From the NCBI RefSeq assembly GCF_014356525.2, contig NC_052518.1:4196162-4260161 (forward strand): a stretch of DNA of 64,000 nt, in the 5' to 3' direction. Within the stretch, counting starts at the first letter, position 1, and the number at the start of each line of letters is the position of its first letter. This DNA is from Nilaparvata lugens (Eukaryota > Arthropoda > Insecta > Hemiptera > Delphacidae). The notes below the pieces were generated by a model. That model ran no database searches. It saw only the letters and a program-made list of their open reading frames with translations, and was not told the DNA's origin. Both the position numbers and the translations under genes were made by a program. Shown in pieces: positions 51,201 to 53,620 of this stretch.

Positions 51201-52772
51201 CCAAAATCAAGGAATTGAAGAAGTTTTGGGCAATTGCCTGTTTCTCTTTCCAAATATCGTGTTTGTGACTGTTCTAATAAATAAATAAATAAATAATGAT
51301 AGTGAAGAGTCACTCCCCCATAGGAGAACAGTGTTGCCGATTCTCTGCCTCGCCACTACCTTCCATACTTTTTTTAAAATAATCAATAATATTTTATGTG
51401 ACAAGAAAATATATTTTCCAATGATTCAATAAATTTTCATAATAAAGATTACATATTTTTTATTTTATTAATTGAATTTCTACATTGTTGAAAAACGATC
51501 TGGCAATGTTGCGGAGATAGAAAAGGATAATGCTATGTTGTACTTTGTCGAATAATAGACACTGATAGCAAGGTGTAAATGTGTCAAAAAAAGGCAAAAA
51601 AAATGTACACAACAGTTTTAAGACCAATAGTGACATATGGGGCCGAAGCTTGGACATTGACTACACGAGAAGGTCTGCTTCAGAGATGGGAAAGAAAGAT
51701 TTTAAGAAGAATTTTTGGAGCAATCAAGGAAAATGAAATATGGAGGATAAGAACAAACGAGGAACTAGGAAGATTGTTCGAAGAGACCAGTATTTTATCT
51801 GTTGTGAAAAGTATGATGCTGAGATGGGCTGGTCATGTGTGCAGAATGCCGGAAGGGAGGGTGCCAAGAATGGTGCTGGAAGGCAAACCCGGAGGAAGAA
51901 GATTACAAGGAAGACCAAGAAAGCGGTGGGTTGACGATGTGGAAGAGGATTTGCGAAGACTGGGTGTAAGTAGATGGAGAAGAACAGCAGAATGTCGAGA
52001 GGGGTGGAAGGATGTGGTTGTGAAGGCTAAGGCTCTACATGGGCTGTAGTGCCAATAATAATGATGATGATGATGATGATGATAGCAACTCCAATGTTAA
52101 TCAAATACTGCCATTATAACGGGGACTTCATTATAGTCATGAGACCAGTGGCGGTCCCAAGATTTCATTTTAGGGGAGGGGGAGGCGACTATCGGGGGTC
52201 TGGAATACCCCAAAAAAGTGATATAAATAAAAATGTGGAATTTAAAGTTTAAGAACTTTTTGAGCTCAATATTCAATTTATTTTGGCTAATTCAGATATT
52301 TGGGGGGCGATATACCCCCCATCACCCCCCACCCAACGGGGACCGCCACTGCATGAGACTAAAACTCCTCTTTGGAGTTATTATTTTTATTATTATTATC
52401 TCTAATATTATGGATAAGAATTTCTTAAATAGGTATTATGATATATATATATTTATGTTATAAAAATAATACATTATACTGGAATATATAATTGTGAATA
52501 AGGATATCACTTCGTAATTATTTGTAATTAAAAAAATTATCAGTTCCTGAATTTTATGTGTACTTTAGTCTAGTGCAGTACGGTAGCTTATATTATTAAT
52601 CTTTGTAATTTTGTTCTAACTTAAAATAAAAAAGTAACTGATTATTAATTAATTAAGCCTTATCACTTACTCTTCCCTTAAAAAACCTCACTGTGCCTTC
52701 ATCTCCAAAATAAAACGCTGGCCTTGCCTTTCTAAGTCCTTGGTAACCATGCTCTAGCTCAGTATAAGACAT
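5453..52772 (-). CDS. PPIP5K: PPIP5K/VIP1 inositol pyrophosphate kinase, N-terminal 12 exons (gene continues left of the window)
   Basis: The product phosphorylates InsP6 and 5-InsP7 on the 1-position to make 1-InsP7 and InsP8 in the cytosol, and its second domain is a histidine-acid-phosphatase-like module. Twelve exons, placed by homology remembered from the family and by GT-AG sites, join without a phase conflict into 1642 nt (547 codons plus one base). Order: N-terminus residues 1-50, ATP-grasp kinase about 51-385 with the KKSQSKP lysine loop and the metal-site segment [10 protein letters not shown] (D330, N332), then the phosphatase-like domain from about 387 with RHGDRTP at 397-403. The start [14 protein letters not shown] fits insect orthologues as I recall them. 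Animal family members are about 1200-1700 residues, so more than half lies beyond position 1. Introns are 1.8-7.5 kb and full of transposons. No frameshift or stop occurs in any exon, so the gene appears functional. Identification is very secure; exact ends rest on splice-site inspection. Confidence 0.93.
5650..6310 (-). mobile_element. 3' end of a CR1/jockey-like LINE (degraded)
   Basis: The minus frame at 5948-6136 ends [21 protein letters not shown] then LDDY, resembling the C-terminus of CR1-like LINE reverse transcriptases, and is followed by an AT-rich tail toward 5650. A related 3' piece with GATTGGGGAAGGA occurs near 24.5 kb. No catalytic motif is present, so the call is moderate. Confidence 0.45.
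6311..6773. other. Intron DNA without recognised content
   Basis: No coding or repeat signal recognised by eye. Confidence 0.4.
6774..6906. mobile_element. Small MITE with GGACGG inverted ends
   Basis: ACAAATCGATTTTTG at the left is inverted at the right; TCTAATAGAATTTATAAGGACGG lies in between in a form also seen at 22083-22107 and 25735-25760. Three dispersed copies support a mobile origin. Confidence 0.6.
7352..8566. mobile_element. 1.2-kb element with CTGCAGAAGGG inverted ends
   Basis: TTGCTAACTGCAGAAGGG near 7354 is answered by CCCTTCTGCAGTTAGTGATG near 8540. The motif occurs again internally as a short hairpin at 7503-7556 and singly at 8366-8390. No open frame of interest lies within. 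Ends are approximate. Confidence 0.5.
8704..9312. mobile_element. Fold-back element, 609 bp, arms about 300 bp
   Basis: The two halves are reverse complements almost throughout, from TATACAGAGTGAGTCATAT at the left to its complement at the right, with only a short unpaired centre near 9008. No coding capacity. Outer sequence is typical of fold-back MITEs. Confidence 0.85.
9313..10695. other. Intron DNA, mostly unrecognised, with a MITE half at 9793-9840
   Basis: The only recognised piece is AACTTGGCTAAATCTCAAGC and neighbours at 9793-9840, one arm of the MITE family complete at 37390-37769. A LINE- or SINE-like tail with TCATACAACAAGTACATCAT at 9880-9900 recurs near 36.52 kb. Confidence 0.5.
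10696..10781 (-). CDS. PPIP5K: PPIP5K exon 11, residues 478-507
   Basis: Encodes [20 protein letters not shown] and PRGSSSDD. Acceptor GATTCAG, donor G|GTAAAG, phase 1. Too short to stand out by length, but the match is unmistakable and the phases join exons 10 and 12. Confidence 0.92.
10960..11392 (-). mobile_element. Copy of the GGCTGTGC fold-back family (decayed)
   Basis: Matches the right arm and centre of the complete fold-back element at 59912-60536, including TTCTGTCCCAAAAATTTAAA and the end GCCTTTGCACGGCC. The left arm is eroded. Confidence 0.75.
11490..11568 (-). pseudogene. Decayed copy 1 of the PPIP5K exon 10 3' end and its donor
   Basis: Aligns with 13569-13650 over about 80 bp: intron part ACTGGAACAGTACACTT and exon part AGAACACTATTTAGCTTC. 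The position of the exon 10 splice donor is deleted (GATGTAAGT is replaced by GGGGAAGTG on the minus strand), so it cannot be spliced like exon 10. Confidence 0.75.
11761..12003 (-). other. Unrecognised GC-richer open frame of 80 codons
   Basis: A minus-strand frame from Met at 12003 to a stop at 11761, richer in GC than its surroundings, with [17 protein letters not shown] as its most complex part. It matches no family I recognise and has no clear splice sites. It may be a fragment of a retrocopy or chance. Confidence 0.15.
12400..12520 (-). pseudogene. Decayed copy 2 of the PPIP5K exon 10 3' end, with local expansion
   Basis: Again contains CTGCTACTGATTAAA, ACTGGAACAGTACACTTA and an exon-like piece ending in TTTTCC. 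The donor GT is changed to AT (GATTAAGTG on the minus strand). A 15-bp unit has been expanded within it (12416-12466). Confidence 0.7.
12416..12466 (+). repeat. 15-bp tandem repeat, about 3.4 copies
   Basis: Perfect units TTACTGATTATACAC within the second exon 10 copy. Confidence 0.9.
13371..13500. mobile_element. Short fold-back element with CCGAAACGATCG core
   Basis: ACTTTTGAAGTGAAAATGCA at the left is inverted at the right, TGCATTTTCACTTCAAAAGT. The centre has GATGATGACCAACAACAAGC followed by CGAAACGATCG. About 125 bp from exon 10. Confidence 0.7.
13615..13803 (-). CDS. PPIP5K: PPIP5K exon 10, residues 415-478
   Basis: Encodes FFEIFEKY, then [19 protein letters not shown] and [12 protein letters not shown]. 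Acceptor TTTTTAG, donor GAT|GTAAGT. The last 36 bp plus 46 bp of following intron recur in two degraded copies at 12400-12520 and 11490-11568. Confidence 0.93.
13804..15097. other. Intron DNA without firm content
   Basis: AT-rich. A (TATT)n-tailed piece at 14765-14870 resembles the LINE 3' region at 6.06-6.13 kb (AAACAGGCTATTGCCCAAAA). Nothing else recognised. Confidence 0.45.
15098..15565. mobile_element. MITE-like element with GCATTTACATTGGTCAAGTT ends
   Basis: The left end, followed by an AATTCAAG-rich stretch, is inverted at the right as GGAAACTTGACTGATGTAAA. About 470 bp, non-coding, imperfect arms. Confidence 0.6.
16119..16275. mobile_element. Harbinger-type MITE (AGGTGCGTA family), eroded right end
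   Basis: Begins TTA|AGGTGCGTA, carries CATCAGCTGATGC and ACAAATACAGATATAA like the complete copy at 48623-48786. Arms pair imperfectly. Confidence 0.65.
16306..16835 (+). repeat. Diverged minisatellite, about six units of 80-100 bp
   Basis: Repeated blocks each contain CATGTTTTATGAAAATCTGA, a TAACATATTGTACT-type stretch, TGTATTTTCCCC and AATAAACC. Units differ by substitutions and indels. Confidence 0.75.
16867..17105. mobile_element. GC-rich MITE with AGGTGCGTACAG / TGTACGCAGCT ends
   Basis: Starts AGGTGCGTACAGACTT and ends GTGTACGCAGCT, flanked by TTA/TAA. The interior is markedly GC-rich (GGTACGAGGGCGG) and has open frames on plus that match nothing, as expected by chance in GC-rich DNA. 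Confidence 0.55.
17645..18385. mobile_element. Composite inverted-repeat element with a GC-rich hairpin
   Basis: An inner hairpin 17652-17752 has about 38-bp arms (TTTTTTCTCCCTGAGG) around the loop GCCCGAGGCGAAGCCGAGGG. Farther out TTTTTCCTCCACCTAC (17768) is inverted at 18367 as GTAGGTGGAGGAAAAA. Non-coding. Confidence 0.55.
18696..18782 (-). CDS. PPIP5K: PPIP5K exon 9, residues 386-415, phosphatase motif
   Basis: An 87-bp exon encoding [20 protein letters not shown] and [16 protein letters not shown] is the histidine-acid-phosphatase signature RHGxRxP. Acceptor TTTTACAG, donor AA|GTAAGA. Intact. Confidence 0.95.
18783..20621. other. AT-rich intron between exons 8 and 9
   Basis: Essentially without recognised repeats, except AATTAGCATTTGTACAAATG at 19571-19590, which resembles the outer part of the SINE-related fold-backs at 38.5 and 50.05 kb. 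Confidence 0.45.
20622..20816 (-). CDS. PPIP5K: PPIP5K exon 8, residues 321-386, end of kinase domain
   Basis: Encodes [17 protein letters not shown] (Asp330 and Asn332 lie where ATP-grasp enzymes bind metal), then [19 protein letters not shown] and the linker [11 protein letters not shown] that leads into the phosphatase-like domain. Acceptor TTTCAG, donor AT|GTAAGT. Confidence 0.95.
21166..21500. mobile_element. MITE, GGCCGGTTTCCGAGCTC family (left end eroded)
   Basis: Long inverted arms with AGTTCTAGACTTTAAACAGC and TGGCTTTCCGAAACG at left and their complements at right, ending GAGCTCGGAAAACGGCCC. Second copy of the element complete at 37390-37769. Confidence 0.8.
21572..21844. mobile_element. 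MITE with 9-bp target duplication GATTGTACC
   Basis: Ends ATAGAGAGATGATAGCATAA and its near-complement pair over at least 65 bp, through TATCCCATGGTATAGGG. GATTGTACC stands on both sides (21563-21571 and 21845-21853). A 9-bp duplication is typical of Mutator-like elements; class is an inference. Confidence 0.8.
21897..22050. mobile_element. Possible small MITE, imperfect arms
   Basis: GCCGATTGAGTAAAAACT at the left pairs with GCTTTTGTTCAATCGACC at the right. Arms are diverged and no duplication is seen. Confidence 0.35.
22589..23790 (+). mobile_element. Element carrying a 166-bp tandem array
   Basis: Left end has CTTTCCTTGCCCTACTACCA; then a GT microsatellite; then about four units of exactly 166 bp (GCGTAATATTCTCGAG at 23061, 23227, 23393); then a unique right part ending GTGTGAGTGTACCACACCAG. 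The array and right part occur inverted at 58395-59325 with the same period, so array and flanks moved together. Confidence 0.8.
22727..22783 (+). repeat. (TG)n microsatellite
   Basis: TG dinucleotides with one GG interruption near 22756, inside the 166-bp-array element. Confidence 0.95.
23791..24845. other. Intron DNA with simple tails
   Basis: Holds a (TTTA)n tail at 23995-24010, a (TATC)n microsatellite at 24143-24171 and a LINE 3'-like piece at 24470-24560 (ATGATTGGGGAAGGACAAAC). No coding sequence recognised. Confidence 0.5.
24143..24171 (+). repeat. (TATC)n microsatellite
   Basis: Seven perfect TATC units. Confidence 0.95.
24846..25165 (-). mobile_element. Repeat with GTTAGAGCCGTTTTTGAGAT motif (Helitron-like end?)
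   Basis: An inverted relative lies at 34024-34300: both have CATCCTTGGAA-type blocks, CTTCAGCGAGTTTTCCCAG and AACCTACTATGTTTC or their complements. No terminal inverted repeat was found, which would fit a Helitron-type or truncated element. Confidence 0.5.
25330..25520 (-). CDS. PPIP5K: PPIP5K exon 7, residues 258-321
   Basis: Encodes [20 protein letters not shown], then [16 protein letters not shown] and [17 protein letters not shown]. Nearly identical to vertebrate and fly proteins over its length. Acceptor TTCAG, donor AG|GTAGGT, phase 2 at the 3' end. Confidence 0.95.
25695..25795. mobile_element. MITE related to 6774-6906
   Basis: Contains GACAAACATCTGTTCAATCT and AATAGAATTTAAAAGGACGG plus CCGTACGTCCAAAAACCGAG, in the same order as the first copy. 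Confidence 0.55.
26164..27926. mobile_element. 1.8-kb element with TAGTTCTGTGAACAGTAGAC inverted ends
   Basis: About 27 bp at 26164-26192 continuing CCTCGCGC is repeated inverted at about 27900-27928. Next to the ends, GACAGGACAGAA (27798) mirrors TTCTGTCCTATCCTGTCG (26236). No transposase frame was recognised inside, so it is non-autonomous or strongly decayed. Confidence 0.65.
28076..28205 (+). repeat. 17-bp minisatellite, 7.6 perfect copies
   Basis: Unit AACAGTTTGAGTCCTTG repeated without variation. Perfect units give an open frame on minus because 17 is not a multiple of 3; this frame is not a gene. Confidence 0.95.
28353..29064 (+). mobile_element. 5'-truncated RTE-type LINE with 12-bp target duplication
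   Basis: Encodes the reverse-transcriptase C-terminal region: [46 protein letters not shown], then [10 protein letters not shown] and a stop at 29047. One in-frame stop at 28730 breaks it (after EVWC). The 3' end is a short (GAA)n tail. ATTCATTCCATT flanks both sides (28341-28352 and 29065-29076). Confidence 0.85.
29355..29395. repeat. Perfect 41-bp AT palindrome
   Basis: Two 20-base arms TTATGTTATTATATACTATT around a single A. In the intron downstream of exon 6. Confidence 0.85.
29581..29682 (-). CDS. PPIP5K: PPIP5K exon 6, residues 224-257
   Basis: Encodes [20 protein letters not shown] followed by [14 protein letters not shown], 34 codons in phase 0 at both ends. Acceptor CAACAG; donor AAG|GTTTGT is weak but unambiguous. 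Confidence 0.92.
29777..30790 (-). mobile_element. 5'-truncated CR1/jockey-like LINE
   Basis: On minus, the 5' part reads [20 protein letters not shown] (end of the reverse transcriptase palm) and 30059-30559 encodes [33 protein letters not shown], and [10 protein letters not shown] (TTTA)n tail at 29777-29811 ends the element. One frameshift lies near 30655. Confidence 0.8.
30990..32285 (-). mobile_element. Jockey-like LINE fragment with reverse transcriptase motifs
   Basis: The minus strand has [20 protein letters not shown], then FADDTALFY (the catalytic YADD-type box), and downstream [17 protein letters not shown] and [20 protein letters not shown]. Several breaks occur between the frames (31860-31930). 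The 5' end is lost near 32285; the 3' limit is uncertain. Confidence 0.8.
32331..32481. mobile_element. MITE, GGCCCGGTTGCACAACAGCC family
   Basis: A 150-bp near-palindrome: the GGTTGCACAAC end, TTAACCGTGATTAATTTCAT and TGAGAACCAATC are mirrored at right, ending GGCTGTTGTACAACCGG. A relative lies at 34345-34495. Confidence 0.85.
32590..33575. mobile_element. Mariner-like MITE (TAGTGAGGTCCAC) split by a LINE
   Basis: Left end TAGTGAGGTCCAC and right end GTGGACCTCACAA are flanked by TA on both sides. The interior matches 62587-62800 (TTTGATTAACATTGGTGTTG). A LINE 3' fragment with its own duplication sits within. Confidence 0.8.
32928..33472 (+). mobile_element. LINE 3' fragment with 14-bp target duplication
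   Basis: Frame 32928-33228 reads [27 protein letters not shown], a CCHC-like zinc knuckle typical of LINE C-termini, and ends HFLVYK. The tail is AAATAAATATTTCTATTTC. TACTGGTATAAATT occurs at 32914-32927 and again at 33473-33486, both inside the MITE. Confidence 0.85.
33591..33745 (-). CDS. PPIP5K: PPIP5K exon 5, residues 172-223
   Basis: Encodes [26 protein letters not shown] and [12 protein letters not shown], the nucleotide- and substrate-facing part of the ATP-grasp domain. Acceptor TTTCAG, donor AAG|GTAACT, leaving phase 0. Its 3' edge lies only 16 bp from the end of a mariner-like MITE (32590-33575). Confidence 0.93.
34024..34300 (+). mobile_element. Repeat related to 24846-25165, opposite orientation
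   Basis: Shares TCTCGAAAACGGCTTTAACG, ACATAGTAGGTTTATAATAT and GGGAAAACTCGCTGAAGGAC with the other copy. Class uncertain (Helitron-like suspected). Confidence 0.5.
34345..34495. mobile_element. MITE related to 32331-32481
   Basis: Starts GTGCCGGTTGCAAAAAAAGC and ends ACCGGCTTTTGTGCAACCGG; inverted AATTAATCAGGATTAAAAT blocks lie inside. Confidence 0.8.
34560..36065 (+). mobile_element. 5'-truncated jockey-like LINE, reverse transcriptase part
   Basis: Encodes [31 protein letters not shown] (catalytic box with V for A/Y), a frameshift near 34805, then [47 protein letters not shown]. Stops follow at 35420. The 3' end near 36060 has AATAAAATTGAAATTGAAAT. Confidence 0.8.
36066..37240. other. Intron DNA without firm content
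   Basis: AT-rich; a LINE/SINE-like tail with TCATACAATAAGTACATCAT at 36521-36540 recurs at 9880. No coding sequence recognised. Confidence 0.45.
37241..37331 (-). CDS. PPIP5K: PPIP5K exon 4, residues 142-172
   Basis: Encodes [20 protein letters not shown] and DRDSPDPK. Acceptor TTTCAG, donor C|GTAAGT, ending in phase 1; the split codon completed by exon 5 gives His. Confidence 0.92.
37390..37769. mobile_element. MITE, GGGCCGGTTTCCGAGCTCGG family, best copy
   Basis: Inverted arms of about 90 bp: TTAGGGCCGGTTTCCGAGCT through ACTACGCCCCG are mirrored at the right, ending CCGGCCCTAA. Interior AT-rich. Copies at 21166-21500 and 9793-9840. Confidence 0.88.
37770..38529. other. AT-rich intron DNA, nothing recognised
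   Basis: No clear coding or repeat content apart from a TGGAAGAATAAATTTAAATT LINE-tail-like end near 38504. Confidence 0.4.
39038..42552 (+). pseudogene. Endonuclease-reverse transcriptase frame of the LINE, interrupted by one insertion
   Basis: This enzyme nicks target DNA and copies LINE RNA into it. The first 88 codons hold the endonuclease start ([21 protein letters not shown]). After the 536-bp insertion the same frame resumes and runs 896 codons from Met 39862: endonuclease boxes [19 protein letters not shown] (residues 73-80), SDHYLV; reverse transcriptase with [23 protein letters not shown] (Asp539, Asp545), YADDVVI (Asp636-Asp637); then a C-terminal region with [11 protein letters not shown]. 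No stop or frameshift breaks the 896 codons. The sum, about 992 residues, suits an RTE-type protein (often called craniofacial-development-protein-2-like in automatic annotation). The exact clade is from memory. Confidence 0.88.
39301..39836. mobile_element. Non-autonomous element, AATAGTTATTTGTGCAAC family, copy 1
   Basis: Removing 536 bp restores the LINE frame (Arg-Lys-Gly across the joint). Two other copies at 60939-61474 and 61475-62009 have the same ends: AATAGTTATTTGTGCAACTA and CGTAACTGTAGG. Inside are inverted CCTACAGTTACC/GGTAACTGTAGG-like blocks and a GC-rich hairpin CGCCCGAGCCGTAGGCGAGG. The duplication, if any, is at most a few A/G bases and cannot be defined. Confidence 0.8.
42713..42960 (+). 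mobile_element. tRNA-derived SINE, full-length-like copy
   Basis: A tRNA-like head (42756-42828) is followed by a body with GCAGTAGCAGAAGTCTTCGG and GGTGAATTACAGCATTTAAT, then the tail TTTCGTTTATTAATAATAATA. The same body and tail recur at 38.6/42.6, 49.85-50.03 and 62.5/62.87 kb without the head. The 5' limit may lie as far left as 42705. Confidence 0.75.
42756..42828 (+). promoter_or_regulatory. tRNA-like head with RNA polymerase III A and B boxes
   Basis: A box TGGTGTAAGGG (fits TRGYNNARNNG) at about 42764-42774 and B box GGTTCAATTCT at 42808-42818. A 7-bp acceptor-like stem TGTCAGT/GCTGACA can form, and a T-arm with 4 of 5 pairs, but no proper 5-bp anticodon stem, so it is a SINE promoter rather than a working tRNA gene. 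Confidence 0.75.
42914..44492. repeat. 1.58-kb palindrome, arms about 670-700 bp
   Basis: The left arm 42914-43585 returns inverted at 43790-44492, with CTATAGTTGTATAACTTATA, CAAAATGGCGGCCACTTGAA and GATACCAGATTTTTTAAGAT as landmarks. The central spacer is about 200 bp. Both outer ends are the same piece of the SINE tail, in inverted orientation. An inner fold-back element (about 43208-44160, starting ATACAGAGTGTTTACGAACT) is nested in it. Confidence 0.85.
44805..44945 (-). CDS. PPIP5K: PPIP5K exon 3, residues 95-141
   Basis: Encodes [20 protein letters not shown] and ends [10 protein letters not shown], a highly conserved stretch of the kinase domain. Acceptor TTCTAG; donor CAG|GTGGTT is unusual at +3 to +6 but the joint to DRRKVYSIL in exon 4 is exact. 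Phase 0 at both ends. Confidence 0.92.
44946..45705. other. AT-rich intron DNA, nothing recognised
   Basis: No coding, tandem or inverted repeat recognised upstream of exon 3. Confidence 0.4.
45706..45851. mobile_element. Fold-back element, 53-bp arms
   Basis: GAAATAGAAAGAAAAATGAA and TACCCTTTTTGAATTATTTA at the left are mirrored at the right around a loop with GATCGGACAGTGATATCACT. Confidence 0.8.
46030..46140. mobile_element. Harbinger-type MITE fragment (AGGTGCGT family)
   Basis: GAGGTGCGTGCAGACTTATG and CATCAGCTGATGCTTATTAT match the copy at 16119-16275; the right end is missing. Confidence 0.6.
46206..46472. mobile_element. Near-perfect fold-back element, about 125-bp arms
   Basis: ATTGAATGAAAAAGACT through GAAAGACCGGTTTCGG and CAATCTCTGATAAACAGAG is mirrored with only a few differences; the loop is around 46333. 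Non-coding. Confidence 0.88.
46473..47641. other. Intron DNA with a LINE-like 3' scrap and a GC patch
   Basis: 46515-46640 resembles a LINE 3' end on minus (CATGGGCAAAACCTGTGTGT). 46822-46850 is a small GC island (GGCGGGGCCGCGGGGCCGCG). Otherwise unrecognised. Confidence 0.4.
47642..47821 (-). CDS. PPIP5K: PPIP5K exon 2, residues 35-94, start of kinase domain
   Basis: Contains [18 protein letters not shown], the first strand and lysine-rich loop of the kinase fold, and ends in EEDILK. Acceptor TTTCAG is good. The donor reads AAG|GTCTTA, a poor match after GT, yet it is the only GT that keeps frame and alignment with exon 3. Phase 0 at both ends. Confidence 0.9.
48150..48385. mobile_element. 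MITE-like element with GCACACCTGAGGA ends around a CA repeat
   Basis: GCACACCTGAGGAGGCGCG at the left is inverted at the right (CGCGCTTCCTCAGGTGTGC). A (CA)n microsatellite at 48238-48272 fills the middle. Confidence 0.6.
48238..48272 (+). repeat. (CA)n microsatellite
   Basis: Seventeen uninterrupted CA units. Confidence 0.95.
48623..48786. mobile_element. Harbinger-type MITE with TTA duplication, best AGGTGCG copy
   Basis: 164 bp. Ends AGGTGCGTACAGATTTACGC and its near-complement, about 60-bp arms, with TTA at 48620-48622 and 48787-48789. Internal CAGCTGAT on both sides. Confidence 0.85.
48790..49619. other. Intron DNA without recognised content
   Basis: Only a short GAAT tetranucleotide run at 49196-49213 stands out. 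Confidence 0.4.
49620..49850. mobile_element. Mariner-like MITE, partial copy
   Basis: AACATTGGTGTTGCTGGCCT, TCTATCATTCGACAAATCAG and TCTAGCTCCGCAACGTTGCC match the complete copy at 62587-62800. Confidence 0.7.
49870..50085. mobile_element. Head-to-head SINE-tail fold-back
   Basis: GGTGATTTACAGCATTTATT (right) mirrors AAATAAATGCTGTAAATCAC (left, from 49855), meeting at AACAGCTAGATGG/CGATAGCTGTT near 49930. The right end continues into the SINE tail TTTTCGTTAAATAATAAT. Confidence 0.8.
50510..50830. mobile_element. Mariner-like MITE, variant with a second hairpin end
   Basis: Begins ATAGTGATGTCCACATTATA (near 50511), has CGTTGCCGATTCTCTGCC and an inverted GCAACGTTGAAGAGGTA/TACCTCTTCAACGTTGC pair at 50702-50780. 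Confidence 0.65.
51298..52133. mobile_element. Mariner-like MITE split by a LINE fragment
   Basis: Left ATAGTGAAGAGTCACT and right GGGACTTCATTATAG are eroded inverted ends; interior GTTGCCGATTCTCTGCCTCG and TGTTAATCAAATACTGCC match other copies. A LINE with its own duplication interrupts it at 51572. Confidence 0.7.
51572..52079 (+). mobile_element. 5'-truncated RTE-type LINE, 9-bp target duplication
   Basis: Frame 51579-52049 codes the C-terminal region: [57 protein letters not shown], ending KALHGL. No internal stop. The tail is (ATG)n. TGATAGCAA at 51563-51571 and 52080-52088 marks the insertion into the MITE. Confidence 0.88.
52134..52670. other. Intron DNA with a G/C-rich scrap
   Basis: 52146-52350 has two inverted pieces, GCGGTCCCAAGATT and GGGGACCGCCACTGC, around a GGGGGAGG stretch: a likely small MITE. 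The rest is AT-rich. Confidence 0.4.
52671..52772 (-). CDS. PPIP5K: PPIP5K exon 1 (first coding exon), residues 1-34
   Basis: Encodes [14 protein letters not shown] and then a variable tail ending in FFKGR, followed by a strong GTAAGT donor at 52665-52670, phase 0. The ATG at 52770-52772 is chosen because the peptide from this Met is conserved in insects. The same frame stays open upstream for at least 16 codons without another Met, so an upstream coding exon joined at a weak AG near 52819 cannot be fully excluded. Confidence 0.85.
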
Positions 52773-53620
52773 TTCCGAAACATTGGTGAAGGAATCATCA
52801 CAATGATATTTTTCATGTACCTTCACTTAAAATTATTACAAACTTGAATAAATTACAAAATGCTATATTATTCGAATAATTTACACTAAAGTAATAGAAT
52901 TAAACCCTTATGCAGTAACAATGAATTTTCAGCCTCGACCTAATTTATCAACATTAAAATATAACAGAGCTAACTAGAACACAACACAATAATTAATTAT
53001 AATGATACTAAAGGACTTATTTTCAAAGTCGAATTACGTATACATCTATCTAAAGGCAAAAGAAGAAGGCACTTAAAATTGGAAAGATTAGATAATTAAA
53101 CAGCAAGCAGCCTATACAATACAATACTATAAAATCAGATCAGCTGATTGCAGAGTCTGTGGCTTCACAGACGAGTTAAGGGGTGGGTAGGTACTAGTGT
53201 ACTAGCTTGTACTAGCGTACAAATTTGAAAGTCAGCCATTAAAGGGATGTCACACTGTCACCAAACGCTCAGCTTCTGCTCTCCAAGTGGGAGTTTTGTC
53301 AACTATAAACTATAATTACAAAATTACTAAAATAATTGAAAAATAATTTTATAATTCTATTACAAGAATATTACCATTCAAAGCCTGAAACACAACTTTT
53401 AAACATAATTTGTCTAATCAATCAATCAATAATCACTTTTTGCAATTAAAAAGAACGACTAGCTGTAAGATTTTTTACAATAAATGAATTACTCATAATT
53501 TATTAATAAATAATATACCGTTGTCACAGTGAGTGTTAATTCACTTATTGGAAAAAATCTGACTGCTAATCGTTCCTTTTAATTGAAAAAATTGATTTAA
53601 TAATAAGCAGTTTGTGATGG
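52773..53620 (-). promoter_or_regulatory. Sequence upstream of the PPIP5K start codon (5' leader and promoter not resolved)
   Basis: The leader and promoter should lie here or farther right if a non-coding first exon exists. 53180-53212 has a repeated GTACTAG motif. No TATA box or initiator could be assigned with confidence. Confidence 0.3.
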
